Positions 1-9,763 of a stretch of DNA of 59,354 bases are shown piece by piece; positions within the stretch are counted from its first letter, which is position 1; each line of letters begins with the position of its first letter. Both the position numbers and the translations under genes were made by a program. The notes beneath the pieces were generated by a model that searched no databases, was not told the origin of the DNA, and was given only the letters and a program-made list of their open reading frames with translations. The DNA comes from an uncultured bacterium (lineage in GTDB: Bacteria; Vulcanimicrobiota; Xenobia; Xenobiales; Xenobiaceae), in the NCBI GenBank assembly GCA_934636825.1, contig CAKUBG010000020.1:1-59354 (forward strand). Direction: 5' to 3'.

Positions 1-1
1 T

Positions 2-301
2 GAAGCTCAGGCTCAGCATGTAGAAGCCCAGCTCGAAGGCGATCAATTGATGGGCGGTTACGATTATCAGCCTGAAGCTCAGGCTCAGCATGTAGAAGCC
101 CAGATCGAAGGCGATCAATTGATGGGCGGTTACGATTATCAGCCTGAAGACCAAGCTCAGCATGTAGAAGCCCAGCCCGAAGGCGATCAATTGATGGGCG
201 GTTACGATTATCAGCCTGAAGCTCAGGCTCAGCATGTAGAAGCCCAGCTCGAAGGCGATCAATTGATGGGCGGTTACGATTATCAGCCTGAAGACCAGGC
301 T
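2..301 (+). repeat. 72-bp in-frame tandem repeat
   Basis: Near-identical 72-bp units begin at 47, 119, 191 and 263, with a partial unit at the left edge; the array continues out of the window. Each encodes 24 residues with core MGGYDYQPE followed by a Gln/Glu/Ala-rich stretch. Copies differ at only a few positions, so expansion looks recent and copy number may vary between strains. Confidence 0.93.
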
Positions 302-2866
302 ACAGAAGCCAAATCGTCTACTGTGGTCAGCTTAGCCAAAGTTCCTGAGATGGTTGAACCTGCTGTCGAGGTAACTGAGCCCGAAGCTGTTGCTACCGAA
401 GAGCCTGTTGTCGAGGCTACTGAGCCCGAAGCTGTCGCTATCGAAGAGCCTGTTGCCGAAGCTACTGAGCCCGAAGCTGTCGCTACCGAGGAGCCCATTG
501 CTGAAGCTACTGAGCTCGAAGCCGTCGCTACAGAAGAACCTGTTGCTGAAGCTACTGAGGCCGAAGCTGTCGCTACTGAGGAGCCCATTGCTGAAGCTAC
601 TGAGGCCGAAGCTGTCGCTACTGAGGAGCCCATTGCTGAAGCTACTGAGCCCGAAGCCGTCGCTACAGAAGAGCCTGTTGTCGAAGCTGCTGAGCCCGAA
701 GCTGTTGCTACTGAAGAACCCAGTTCTGAAGCTGCTGAGCCCGAAGCTGTTGCTACCGAGGAGCCCATTGCCGAAGCTACTGAGTCCGAAGCTGTTGCTA
801 CCGAAGAGCCTGTTGTCGAAGCCACTGAGCCTGAAGCCGTCGCTGCCGAAGAACCCGTTGTCGAAGCTGCTGAGCCTGAAGCTGTTGTTAGCGAAGAGCC
901 TGTTGCCGAAGCTACTGAGCCTGAGCAACAACCTGAAGCCGAAGTTGAAACTATCGATGACGGTTTGTGCTCACTGTCAGTAGAGTCTGAGCTTCCTCCC
1001 GAGTATTTGGAAGAGGCTAAGCGCTTACGTGAGAAATTGGTTGGCGCTGATGTCACTACTGCTATTGGAGATTATCGTCGCGCTATTGAAAATTCTCCCG
1101 AGAATTTGGTGCTGCGTACAGATTTGGCTGATGTCCATTTGCGCTTCAGCTTAATGGACGACGCTATCAACCAGTACCGTCAGATTTTACGTCGTAAGCC
1201 AGATTCAGTGGCTTTGCGCCATCGCTTGGCTTGTGCTCATCTGTGGAACGAAGATTTTGACGAAGCTGTCAATGTTTACTTCGATTTAGTTGAGCTCCAT
1301 ACCAAGAATGAGCAATATGCCGATGTTATTGACGTATTGCAAACTATACTTAGTTTGGATCCACAGAACTTCAAAGCTCGTCGCCTCTTAATCGAACGCT
1401 TCATTGCGCAAGACAAGATCGATTTGGCCATTCATCACTTGCGTCAGTTTGTGGATACGGCTCTTTCGTTGGGTAGTGTAGATAACGCAATCTCTGCTCT
1501 CAAACAGCTGATTGAGCTTTCCGATGATCCTGCTTTCGTGGAGCGTTTGGCTAAAGTTTATGAAGATCATGACAACGTTAATGAAGCTGTTGTGTACTAC
1601 CGTATACTTTCCAAGCGTTACACTCAGGAAGAGAAGTGGACCGAAGCTTTGGCCATTTGTGAAAAACTGGTCTCTTTGGAACCTGATAATTTTGACGAGC
1701 GCCGTCTGTTAATCAGCTTGTATCAAAACTTGGGCCGTTACGATAAAGCTATGGCTGAACAGTTCAGCTTGGCTGGGCTCTATAAAGAGCAAGACAAAGT
1801 TGACGAAGCTGCCGAGCTTTACGAAGCGATCGTTCAGCAGGATCCCAACCATTATGAAGCTCGTCGCTGCTTAGTAGATTGTTACTTGGCTAAGGGCGAT
1901 TTGGCTGCAGCCATGATTCAGGCTGAGCCTTTGACTGAGCGTTACCAGTCCGAACGCTTATATGCTCAAGCAATTGAAATGTACAGGCGTTTGGTTGATG
2001 CCGATCCTACATCTGTGGAATTACGTGAAAAATTACTTTCCTTCTATACTTTGGATGACCAACGTGACAACATGCTCAATGAGTTGCTCACTTTGGATGA
2101 AATTCATGAGAACAAAGGAGAGTATCGTGAAGCTGTCCGCTACTTGCGTCGCGCCATAGAATTAGCTCCCGAGCGTGCCGAATTGCATTGCCGATTAGCT
2201 AGACTTTACGACGAGCAATTGCAAAGCGTAAGTGGAGCTATGCAAGAGTACAAGAAGGTCTTCGAATTGAATCCTGGCGACGCCGCAGCCATGAGTCGTT
2301 ATGCTCAGTTGTTAGTTGATCAGCGCAAACCTAAAGAGGCTGCTTCTGTGTTGCTGAAGCTTCAATCGGTTGACAAAGAGGTCGGCAAGAAGGCCATCGA
2401 TGCTATTTGCCAATCCTTCTTGGACAAGATTGCGCAAGACGGAGCCGACTTGAATACGAGGTTTAGCTATGGTGAGCTCTGTTACCATCTCAACCGTATC
2501 AGCGACGCCATTGAGCAATTCCAAAAGACTCACGTTGATAGAGATTTGGAATTGCGCTCACGTAACATGTTAGGTTTGTCCTTTATTAAGATGCCTCGTA
2601 TGCGTGAGATGGCTATTCGTCAATTCCGTTTAGGCTTGGATACCAAAGGACATGCGGAGCAAGATTATCTCGAACTTCGCTACAACTTGGCTATGTTGTT
2701 CTACCAAACTGACCGCCTCCAAGAGGCTCTGACCGAATTCAAGAGCATTTTGGCCTTCGATGTTACTTACCGCGACGTTGAAGCTAGAGTGAAAGATTTG
2801 CAAGCCAAGATAGCTGCCGGTGGAGGTGCTTCTAAAGGCAGAGGTGTTCCTCCCCGTCGCAAATAG
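2..2866 (+). CDS. Large TPR scaffold protein with repeat-rich N-terminus (5' partial)
   Basis: The reading frame is open from base 2, so the start lies outside the window; the TTG at 47 is just the first internal start-type codon. The visible 954 residues fall into three parts: about 100 residues of a 24-residue repeat (core MGGYDYQPE), about 190 residues of Glu/Ala/Pro/Val-rich 15-residue repeats, and from about residue 325 to the end an array of tetratricopeptide repeats. TPR arrays are protein-docking scaffolds. No signal peptide or membrane segment is visible, so it is probably cytoplasmic, although the true N-terminus is unseen. The C-terminus carries an LRYNLA block and a YRDVEAR block that recur in the next gene, so the two are paralogues. 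TPR assignment is firm; partner and function are unknown. Confidence 0.88.
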   Translation, partial: EAQAQHVEAQLEGDQLMGGYDYQPEAQAQHVEAQIEGDQLMGGYDYQPEDQAQHVEAQPEGDQLMGGYDYQPEAQAQHVEAQLEGDQLMGGYDYQPEDQATEAKSSTVVSLAKVPEMVEPAVEVTEPEAVATEEPVVEATEPEAVAIEEPVAEATEPEAVATEEPIAEATELEAVATEEPVAEATEAEAVATEEPIAEATEAEAVATEEPIAEATEPEAVATEEPVVEAAEPEAVATEEPSSEAAEPEAVATEEPIAEATESEAVATEEPVVEATEPEAVAAEEPVVEAAEPEAVVSEEPVAEATEPEQQPEAEVETIDDGLCSLSVESELPPEYLEEAKRLREKLVGADVTTAIGDYRRAIENSPENLVLRTDLADVHLRFSLMDDAINQYRQILRRKPDSVALRHRLACAHLWNEDFDEAVNVYFDLVELHTKNEQYADVIDVLQTILSLDPQNFKARRLLIERFIAQDKIDLAIHHLRQFVDTALSLGSVDNAISALKQLIELSDDPAFVERLAKVYEDHDNVNEAVVYYRILSKRYTQEEKWTEALAICEKLVSLEPDNFDERRLLISLYQNLGRYDKAMAEQFSLAGLYKEQDKVDEAAELYEAIVQQDPNHYEARRCLVDCYLAKGDLAAAMIQAEPLTERYQSERLYAQAIEMYRRLVDADPTSVELREKLLSFYTLDDQRDNMLNELLTLDEIHENKGEYREAVRYLRRAIELAPERAELHCRLARLYDEQLQSVSGAMQEYKKVFELNPGDAAAMSRYAQLLVDQRKPKEAASVLLKLQSVDKEVGKKAIDAICQSFLDKIAQDGADLNTRFSYGELCYHLNRISDAIEQFQKTHVDRDLELRSRNMLGLSFIKMPRMREMAIRQFRLGLDTKGHAEQDYLELRYNLAMLFYQTDRLQEALTEFKSILAFDVTYRDVEARVKDLQAKIAAGGGASKGRGVPPRRK
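370..930 (+). repeat. 45-bp in-frame Glu/Ala/Pro repeat array
   Basis: About a dozen 45-bp units encode a 15-residue repeat close to EPEAVATEEPVVEAT. Units are diverged at silent and Val/Ile/Ala positions, so this array looks older than the 72-bp one. It forms a highly acidic, proline-spaced, probably unstructured linker between the N-terminal repeats and the TPR domain. The biased composition also keeps antisense frames open; those are not genes. Confidence 0.9.
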
Positions 2867-3043
2867 TGGAACTCTCAAGTGCTTATAAGGCCTTGTGCCA
2901 AGTTAGCAAAGCTTCTTCAATGAAGTAGTGCTGTGCGTGGGGCCTTTGGTAAGCCCTTTGAGAATAGGGGCGTCTTGAATGCCAAATTTCTCAAGAATCC
3001 TCTGCCTGCGGGCATGGGGAGCGTCAATGGAATCGGAGAAAAA

Positions 3044-6000
3044 ATGACAGATCGTAGCAATATGGAGTCCCTTATTCAGCAGGCCGATGAACTCGTTGGG
3101 GTCGGCAATTGGGAAGAGGCCCGAGAAATATATAAGCAAGTGGTCAGTCAGGACCCTAATGATGTAAAGATACGCGAAAGCGTACTCTCTGCAGCGAAGA
3201 AGGCTTTGGATTTCCAAGTTATTATCAGTCAGGATATGGCCTTGGCTGAGTTGTTCGCAGCCGATGGTGAAGCTGAAAAAGCTATAGATAGCTACAAAGA
3301 CATTCTTAACTTGGAGAAGATGGCCCAAAGTCAAGGTATTGGTGGCGATCGACTCAGTGAGATTCAAAATCTGGTAGCTCAGGTCAAACCTGAAATCTTC
3401 GCTAAAACAGGTACTATTTATCTCAACGAAGGCCGGTACATGGAGGCTATTAAGTGGTTGCGTCCCAGCTTGGACTTAGATCCCAGCCGTTGGGACACCC
3501 ACATGGCTATGGGCCGAGCTCTAATGATGGACAACAAGAATAAGGAAGCCATTTCTGAGTTCCAAGAAGTTGTCCGCTTGGCTAGCAGTGAGGCGGCCAG
3601 CGCTTATGAATTACTCGGCGAGGTATTTTTACGCATCGGTCGTTCTCCGCAAAATACCGTCGTTTGGTTCCGTAATGCCGGTGAGCTTTTTGTACAGCGT
3701 GGTGAGTATGCTGACGCTATAAGAGCTTACGAGCGCATTTTGCAATTTGAGCCGCGCAACAAAGATATTTTGGTTCGTCTGAGTGACATCTATGCTGCTG
3801 AAGGCTATGTAGAAAAAGCTTGCGCTGCCTACTTTACCTTAGCTCAGATTTGTGAAGATGAAGGCTTCTCCGATAAGGTCATGGGCTATCTGGAGAAGAC
3901 TATCGAACTTAATCCTGCCGATGACGAAGCTCGCACTAAGTTAATTGCTATCTACGGTGAAGCTCTGGATAACGATCAAAATAACGTCAATCTCAGAGTT
4001 CGTTTAATTGACAATTTACTCAAGAAGGGTATGTTTGCTCAAGCGGCGGAAAATCAACTCTACTTAGCTAAGGTCTATATTGATAAGGGTAGCGTTGATG
4101 AAGCTATTGCCACTTTGCGCAAGCTTATCGAGATCGAGCCGGACAATATTGAGGCTCGACGCCTTTTGGGCGATCAGTATCGTCGCAAAGATATGGGTAC
4201 GGAAGCTCTTTCCGAGTATCAGGAGGTTGTGCGTCTCTACCAGGAAAATGGTTTAGATGATGAGGCTATTGAATTCCAGCATCAACTGGTAGAAATGTTC
4301 CCTGAAACTTCCGATTTGCGCTATCAAGTGGCTTTATCTTTGCGCAGCCAGGGCAATCATGTCGGAGCTGTCAATGAATTGACTCGTTTAGTTGATAATA
4401 ATTCCGACGACATGATTGCTATGAATTACCTGGCCGAAGAGTATGCTGCCTTAGGCCATTGGGATGAAGCTATTGCCGCTTATAGGGCTATCTTGGAACA
4501 CGATCCGGCTCGCTACGATGTACGTAAACGCTTGATAAAGTACTATCTTGAACAGGGCGTCTACGATCAGGCGATGGAGGAGATTCGCGTTCTTCCTGAG
4601 GACGATTTTGAGAAGAAAGCTTTCGCTTATAAAATTATCGAGCGTTGCTTAGAAGAAAATCGTACCGAAGAGGCCGAAAATTATATCAACGGTTTGGATC
4701 CGGATGACGAACGTTTGGTGTCTTTCCATAAGGAACTCCTCAAACGCTATCTCGATTTGGGTGAGTTGTCCCAAGCCGATCGCGTAGTTACACTTGTGCC
4801 TCGCTCTGACAAAGAGCGCAACAAGTTGGTGACTCGTCTTATGGAGCTCTACTTGGGAGCTTCCAATATGGAAAGCGCTGTAGCTCTCATAGATCGCTTA
4901 CCGGATGACGATTCTTTGCGACTCTCTTTCCAGCGTCGTCTGATAAACTCTTATCAGGAGATGGGGCGTTTTGAAGACGCCGCTACAGAGATGGCTAAGT
5001 TGCCTCCCGGTGATGAGTCTTATCACGATTTCTTTATGCGCCAAATTTCCGGTTTAATGCAATCTGGCAGATTGAATGATGCTATGAATTGTATTAAAGA
5101 ACTCGATGAGAGCGACCCTGCTCGCAATTCCTTTATGGGGCAGCTTATCGAGGCTTACCTTCAGGATGGCAATATTGATAAAGCCGCTCAAGAAGTGGCC
5201 AGCTTACCTCCCAAAACGGAAGTTTGTTCACGCTATATGCGTCGTATTATTCAAGCTTATCTTAATAATAACCGCTTTGAGGATGCCGAACGCGACATTA
5301 TGTTGCTCGACTCCGACGATCCAGAAAAGCTCTCTTTCTTGCGTATTTTGTTGCAAAAATATGAGATAAACGGTTTGGTTGATAATCTCAGAGAACTTGT
5401 AGTCAAGTTACCTGATGGTATGCCGGAAAAACAGCAATATTTGGATGGTATAGTCCATTCGTTCTTGACGGCCGGCAATATGGCTAAAGCGCGTCAAGAG
5501 ATTTACAACTTAGCGGAAACAGTTTCTGCCGAAGGAAACCACCTCGAGGCTGAGCGTCTTTATTCCAACTTGTTGGATTATCATCCAATGGATGTGGAGA
5601 TCAGAATGCGTTTGTGTCAGGAAGTGGCTGCTCAGGGCAAATTAGAACGTGCTTGCGAAGGCTTGTTAGTTTTGGCCGGTCGTTTCCGCAAAGAGGGTAA
5701 CGCTACATCTGCGGTAGATATTTACACTCGTTTGCTGGAAATAGATCCTGATAATCTCAATGCTCGCTACCGTTTAGGTGAAATTTGGGCTCAACATGGT
5801 CAAACTGCTCAGGCTTTAGAGCACTTCTCTTTCTTGGCCGGTGAGTATTTGCGCCAAAATCTCAATGAGGTTGCCCAGAAAGTTTTACATCGGATATTAG
5901 ATTTAGACAGCAAAGATATTGTGCATCGCCGTCAGTTAATTACGCTGTTGGCTCGCAATATGCGTTTGGAAGAGGCTATAGAAAATTATCGCGTACTGTT

Positions 6001-7462
6001 GGGAATTCATCTCGACAGGGGGGAGCTCGAAGAAGCCTTAACCTGTGTACGTGAAGTAAAATCCTTGCAACCTCTCAATCTCGAACTTAGCCAATGCTTA
6101 GGCGGTATGTTCTTGAAAGCAGGCTACCTTGAAGAGGGGCAGCAATTGCTTGAAGAATTGATCCCTGCTTACAAGGGACGCTCCGATCATGAGAACGTGG
6201 TTAAAGTTCTCAAGACTCTGTCTGAGGCTTTCGATGCCAATCAGCAGTGGGAAGCAGCTTTAGAGTATCTCGAGCGCGTAGGCGACGAGCAAGTCGAAGC
6301 TGATGAATGGAAAGAAGCCCAAGCCAACTATCTTAAAGCTTTGGAAGAATATTTGCGTCGTGGTCGCCGTGAATATACCGATATGCTTTTCGTTAAGTTG
6401 AGTGATGGTTTCTTCCGCCATAAGAACGTGACTGAAGGCGTTGGACTTCTTAAAGAATTAGAAGAGCGCTTTGCTGCTGCCGGACGAACCGATTTGGCCC
6501 TTATTGTCAAAGATCGCTTGGCTTCTATTATGGAACGTTTGGAAGAGTGGAGCGAGGCTCTCGATACGGTCATTACCATTGCCGATGCCAATTTGGAACT
6601 TGGCGATATTGAGCAAGGTATTGCCTACTATCGTCGTGGCGTAGATTTGGCTGTCAATCATGATATGACCAAGCGCGGTGTCGAGTTGGCCTTCAAGATG
6701 GCCGGATTGTTAATCGACTATCGCGGTATTGAGGCTGCGCGTCCTGTTTTCGAAGAAGTTCGTGCCTACGACAATCATTCGCCTGAGACAGTGGAGCGTA
6801 TTGCTGATATCCTCTTCGAACGTGGTTATCGTGATGAGGCTTGTCCTATTTACAAAGAAGTGTTGGAGATGGAACCGGACAGAGCGCAATCTCTCTCTCG
6901 TGTTTCTATTATCTACGCTTTGGATGGTAAACTGGAAGAAGCTGCTGGTTTGGCACGTCAAATCTTTGCTAAAGGTTTGGTGGGACAAATTACTGAGGAG
7001 TATGGTAAAGCGTTGGATTGCCAGCCGAACGATGCCGCTTATCATATTAAGATGGGTGAACTCTTCCGCCAGTTAGGATTCCTTGAAGAAGCTATCGATG
7101 AGTTCCATAAGGCTATCACCGATCCGGCTAAAGTTTTAATTGCAGTCAATAGTTTGGCTATGGCCTTCCAAGACAAAGGATATCGCGATTTAGCTATTAA
7201 GCAATTGCAAAAAACAATGGAACAGCCCGGATTCAGCGATGAGGAGCTTCTTGACTTGCGCTATAATCTGGCCATTATTTTGCAAGCCGAAGGACGCTAT
7301 GATGATGCTATTAACGCTTTCCAGGAATGCTATGCTGTCGATATTAAATATCGAGATGTCTCCGAGCGCTTGAGCGAATTGTTTGAGAAGGTCGGTGACG
7401 GTGTCTCTGGCGAAGGCAATGGCTATGATGATGGGTACTACTATTTCGAAGGAGAGGAGTAG
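3044..7462 (+). CDS. Giant TPR-repeat protein (1472 aa)
   Basis: This protein consists almost entirely of tetratricopeptide and TPR-like helical repeats, with the usual spacing of small, Tyr/Ala and Pro residues (for example IEIEPDNIEARRLLGD). I chose ATG 3044 because GGAG lies just upstream; the frame is open to 2933 but that extension looks non-coding. The middle (residues about 510-830) has a different, shorter Leu/Asp-rich repeat with recurrent LPPDDE-like turns. The C-terminus (LRYNLA and YRDVSERL blocks, acidic Tyr/Gly-rich tail) matches the end of the preceding TPR protein, suggesting paralogy and perhaps a shared partner. It probably acts as a cytoplasmic assembly scaffold; the partner is unknown. 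Confidence 0.88.
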   Translation: MTDRSNMESLIQQADELVGVGNWEEAREIYKQVVSQDPNDVKIRESVLSAAKKALDFQVIISQDMALAELFAADGEAEKAIDSYKDILNLEKMAQSQGIGGDRLSEIQNLVAQVKPEIFAKTGTIYLNEGRYMEAIKWLRPSLDLDPSRWDTHMAMGRALMMDNKNKEAISEFQEVVRLASSEAASAYELLGEVFLRIGRSPQNTVVWFRNAGELFVQRGEYADAIRAYERILQFEPRNKDILVRLSDIYAAEGYVEKACAAYFTLAQICEDEGFSDKVMGYLEKTIELNPADDEARTKLIAIYGEALDNDQNNVNLRVRLIDNLLKKGMFAQAAENQLYLAKVYIDKGSVDEAIATLRKLIEIEPDNIEARRLLGDQYRRKDMGTEALSEYQEVVRLYQENGLDDEAIEFQHQLVEMFPETSDLRYQVALSLRSQGNHVGAVNELTRLVDNNSDDMIAMNYLAEEYAALGHWDEAIAAYRAILEHDPARYDVRKRLIKYYLEQGVYDQAMEEIRVLPEDDFEKKAFAYKIIERCLEENRTEEAENYINGLDPDDERLVSFHKELLKRYLDLGELSQADRVVTLVPRSDKERNKLVTRLMELYLGASNMESAVALIDRLPDDDSLRLSFQRRLINSYQEMGRFEDAATEMAKLPPGDESYHDFFMRQISGLMQSGRLNDAMNCIKELDESDPARNSFMGQLIEAYLQDGNIDKAAQEVASLPPKTEVCSRYMRRIIQAYLNNNRFEDAERDIMLLDSDDPEKLSFLRILLQKYEINGLVDNLRELVVKLPDGMPEKQQYLDGIVHSFLTAGNMAKARQEIYNLAETVSAEGNHLEAERLYSNLLDYHPMDVEIRMRLCQEVAAQGKLERACEGLLVLAGRFRKEGNATSAVDIYTRLLEIDPDNLNARYRLGEIWAQHGQTAQALEHFSFLAGEYLRQNLNEVAQKVLHRILDLDSKDIVHRRQLITLLARNMRLEEAIENYRVLLGIHLDRGELEEALTCVREVKSLQPLNLELSQCLGGMFLKAGYLEEGQQLLEELIPAYKGRSDHENVVKVLKTLSEAFDANQQWEAALEYLERVGDEQVEADEWKEAQANYLKALEEYLRRGRREYTDMLFVKLSDGFFRHKNVTEGVGLLKELEERFAAAGRTDLALIVKDRLASIMERLEEWSEALDTVITIADANLELGDIEQGIAYYRRGVDLAVNHDMTKRGVELAFKMAGLLIDYRGIEAARPVFEEVRAYDNHSPETVERIADILFERGYRDEACPIYKEVLEMEPDRAQSLSRVSIIYALDGKLEEAAGLARQIFAKGLVGQITEEYGKALDCQPNDAAYHIKMGELFRQLGFLEEAIDEFHKAITDPAKVLIAVNSLAMAFQDKGYRDLAIKQLQKTMEQPGFSDEELLDLRYNLAIILQAEGRYDDAINAFQECYAVDIKYRDVSERLSELFEKVGDGVSGEGNGYDDGYYYFEGEE

Positions 7463-7475
7463 GGATAGTTTTTTC

Positions 7476-8753
7476 ATGAATTACTCCATTGCTCCATATA
7501 GGGCCGCTTTACGTAGGAGTGTGGTTGCTGTGGGTGCTGCTATGGCACTTTTCAGCCAATCTTGCTGGGCGTGGGCCCAAGATGCTGGAACTGCCGCCGG
7601 TGATGGTGGGTTTGTGCAAACTTTGGCTTCTCATCTACTGACTTTGCAAATTGTTTGCGGAGCAGCTGTGGCTGTGTTTGTTGTTTGCCTGTGCTGGGAA
7701 GTATGGGTGACTGTTCAGTTGCGTCAAAACGGCGGAGTTTTGCCTGAACCAGAACCTGAGGAAGAGGAAAAAGTAGAGAAGGAATCTCGCTTTGCGCCTC
7801 CCGTTTTGGATGAAACTGAAGATCCGTTCAAAGCTCTTCTCAATAAGGCAAGTTCTACTGATGAGGATAAAAAAGAGGAAGAAAAGAAAGAGTCTTCTTC
7901 AGCTTCGAAGTCTTCTGAAAAAGAAGATAACGGCGGCAATATTCCTGGTGCCAAGAAGTTTGAACCTTATAAAAATATTGAACCTGTCAAAAATAGCAGC
8001 GATCGCATTACACGTCGCGATAAAGAAGTGCCTAGTTTTGACGGAAATGCTACAATTGCCGTTAGTGCAGGATTCTCTGGACAAAGAACCGGCGGGTTCG
8101 GCCATGCTCCCGGTGGGGGCATAGGCTTTGGTACTCCTCCCAAACCACCGACGCAATCCGGAGCTATCGGCTTTGGAGCTCCTGCCAAACAGCAGAACAT
8201 CGGTTTTGCACCGCCCAAGTCTCCAACTTCCGGCGTAGGCTTTGCACCGCCCAAGTCTCCCACTTCCGGTGTGGGCTTTGCGCCTCCCAAGTCCCCCACT
8301 TCCGGTGTGGGCTTTGCGCCTCCCAAGTCCCCCACTTCCGGTGTGGGCTTTGCACCGCCTAAGTCTCCCACTTCCGGTGTAGGCTTTGCACCACCCAAGT
8401 CTCCTTCTGCCGGTATGGGCTTTGCGCCGCCCAAGTCTCCCACTTCCGGTGTGGGCTTTGCACCACCAAAATCTCCTTCTTCGGCTCCTGCCGGTTTTGC
8501 ACCACCTAAGCATAGCAGTCTGGGCGTGGGACCGGGAGCCTCTGCTGCTCGTCCTGTGGCTCCTCCTGCTGGGGCTGCCCGTCCTTCCGCTCCTTTCGGT
8601 GGTGGTGCTGGAGCTGCTCGCCCGGCCGCTTCCGGAGATTCTTGGAAGGCATTGGCTGGCGGTATGGAACAAAAAGCCCCCGCGCATGGAAGCGCTCGCA
8701 ATCAGTCTTTAGATATTAAGCGTAGCGGTTTCCCGCCCACTCAGACCCCATAA
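7476..8753 (+). CDS. Membrane-anchored protein with Pro/Gly-rich repeat tail
   Basis: 425 aa from ATG 7476, which lies 13 bases after the previous stop with a GGAGAGGAG site upstream. Residues about 10-30 are a signal peptide or first membrane helix (ending near AWAQDAG), and about 48-70 a second hydrophobic helix (LQIVCGAAVAVFVVCLCWEV). Then come an acidic Glu/Lys segment, a basic stretch, and about nine copies of a 12-residue repeat GFAPPKSPTSGV, ending in an Ala/Pro/Gly-rich tail. No catalytic domain is recognisable. By position it belongs to the TPR/Roadblock operon. I infer a membrane anchor with a flexible interaction tail; tail sidedness cannot be fixed from sequence. Confidence 0.72.
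   Translation: MNYSIAPYRAALRRSVVAVGAAMALFSQSCWAWAQDAGTAAGDGGFVQTLASHLLTLQIVCGAAVAVFVVCLCWEVWVTVQLRQNGGVLPEPEPEEEEKVEKESRFAPPVLDETEDPFKALLNKASSTDEDKKEEEKKESSSASKSSEKEDNGGNIPGAKKFEPYKNIEPVKNSSDRITRRDKEVPSFDGNATIAVSAGFSGQRTGGFGHAPGGGIGFGTPPKPPTQSGAIGFGAPAKQQNIGFAPPKSPTSGVGFAPPKSPTSGVGFAPPKSPTSGVGFAPPKSPTSGVGFAPPKSPTSGVGFAPPKSPSAGMGFAPPKSPTSGVGFAPPKSPSSAPAGFAPPKHSSLGVGPGASAARPVAPPAGAARPSAPFGGGAGAARPAASGDSWKALAGGMEQKAPAHGSARNQSLDIKRSGFPPTQTP
8199..8518 (+). repeat. 36-bp tandem repeat encoding a 12-aa Pro/Gly motif
   Basis: Nine in-frame units encode GFAPPKSPTSGV or close variants. The third and fourth units are identical at the nucleotide level, and outer units carry variants (PSAGM, PSSAPA, HSSLGV), a pattern of recent slippage or unequal exchange in the centre of an older array. 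Confidence 0.93.
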
Positions 8754-8783
8754 TAGCGTTGAAGTTCGACGGAGGATCTCCAG

Positions 8784-9677
8784 TTGTATATCCCTAAAGG
8801 CAATATTTTAATCGAAGACGTGTCGTTGTCTTATGACAATATGCGCGAGATGCAAACCAACTTATCCAATGACGGCTTCACCGGTTATGTTAAGTTAGAC
8901 TTGGAAAATTCATCTGCTTACATATTCTATGATGGTGGAACGGTAGCCCAAGTCTTGGAAGTTGACAATGATACTGGCTTAGTTAGCTTGCAATTGGAGC
9001 AGCGCTTGCTGAATCGTATCAAGCTTAACGAAATAAAATGCTCAAGTTACGTAACTTCCAAACGTATTGTGAATGTTCTGACCGGTATATTCGCTTTTCA
9101 GCCCCTTTATATAGATTATGAAGTAAAAAAACGCGATATGCCACGTATTCTGGAGAAGATGCAAGACGGTGGTTACAGCGGCCTGATGAAGCTGTCCACT
9201 CGTGAAGGTACGTATTATTTGGCTATAGATAATGGGGAAGTTGTACGCGACCGTTTTTGCTACAATTACGGAGAAATCCTCAGTGGAGCCGAAGCTGTCG
9301 ATCGGATTCTAAATTTTGAATTTGACAGTGACGGCGCTACTATGAGCGTCTATGCCGAGCGTGTCGAAGAGATCGATATTAAGCGTAGTGCCAAAGAAGA
9401 AGAACTTGAAAAGATCAAGACTTTGATCGTTAAGTCCGATGGCGGTTTCCTCAGAGCTGCCGATGTTGTCAAAGTGGACAACTATATTGTGCGTGAATGG
9501 AATATCGCTGATGTGAAGTCCACCTTCTCAGTAGAAATAGAGACTCCGGATGGCTCCTTGTATGAATACAAGTGCCAAGCCGGTTCCAAGTTCGGCGATA
9601 GAGCTGGCTTGACGCCTGCCATGATGAAAAAGATGGGACTTGCCGAGGGAGATAATATTTCTGTTCGTCCTCTGTAA
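8784..9677 (+). CDS. Unknown protein with an internally duplicated module
   Basis: 297 aa. The start is TTG 8784, preceded by GGAGG at 8771-8775 with 8-base spacing. Two consecutive modules of roughly 100 residues resemble each other: residues about 14-55 (MREMQTNLSNDGFTGYVKL, then a YIFYDGG turn) and about 115-155 (MPRILEKMQDGGYSGLMKL, then YYLAIDNGEVV). The pattern is like DUF4388-type modules found in bacterial signalling proteins, but I cannot confirm that family. The C-terminal 90 residues form a separate beta-rich segment. No signal peptide or membrane helix is visible. It sits directly before the Roadblock gene, so a role as adaptor or sensor in the same system is plausible. Confidence 0.7.
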   Translation: MYIPKGNILIEDVSLSYDNMREMQTNLSNDGFTGYVKLDLENSSAYIFYDGGTVAQVLEVDNDTGLVSLQLEQRLLNRIKLNEIKCSSYVTSKRIVNVLTGIFAFQPLYIDYEVKKRDMPRILEKMQDGGYSGLMKLSTREGTYYLAIDNGEVVRDRFCYNYGEILSGAEAVDRILNFEFDSDGATMSVYAERVEEIDIKRSAKEEELEKIKTLIVKSDGGFLRAADVVKVDNYIVREWNIADVKSTFSVEIETPDGSLYEYKCQAGSKFGDRAGLTPAMMKKMGLAEGDNISVRPL

Positions 9678-9763
9678 AGTTATAACAAATGCTTCTCTTT
9701 TGCTACGTGGCAGTCGAGGAGCACATTCATTCCTTGAAATAAGCAATTTCGGAAGGAGAGAGC

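Noticed and set aside
2..301. 72-bp repeat array considered as CRISPR or an intergenic satellite
   Set aside because: Units are contiguous with no spacers and lie in frame inside a coding region.
283..1056. Long open frames (up to 257 codons) on the - strand and in another + frame through the Glu/Ala repeat region
   Set aside because: They are low-complexity Ser/Ala/Thr or Leu/Ser/Pro shadows created by the 45-bp coding repeat; no ribosome sites and no protein-like composition.
7899..8701. Two long - strand frames (over 240 codons) under the Pro/Gly repeat gene
   Set aside because: Shadows of the 36-bp repeat; composition mirrors the repeat and no start signals are seen.
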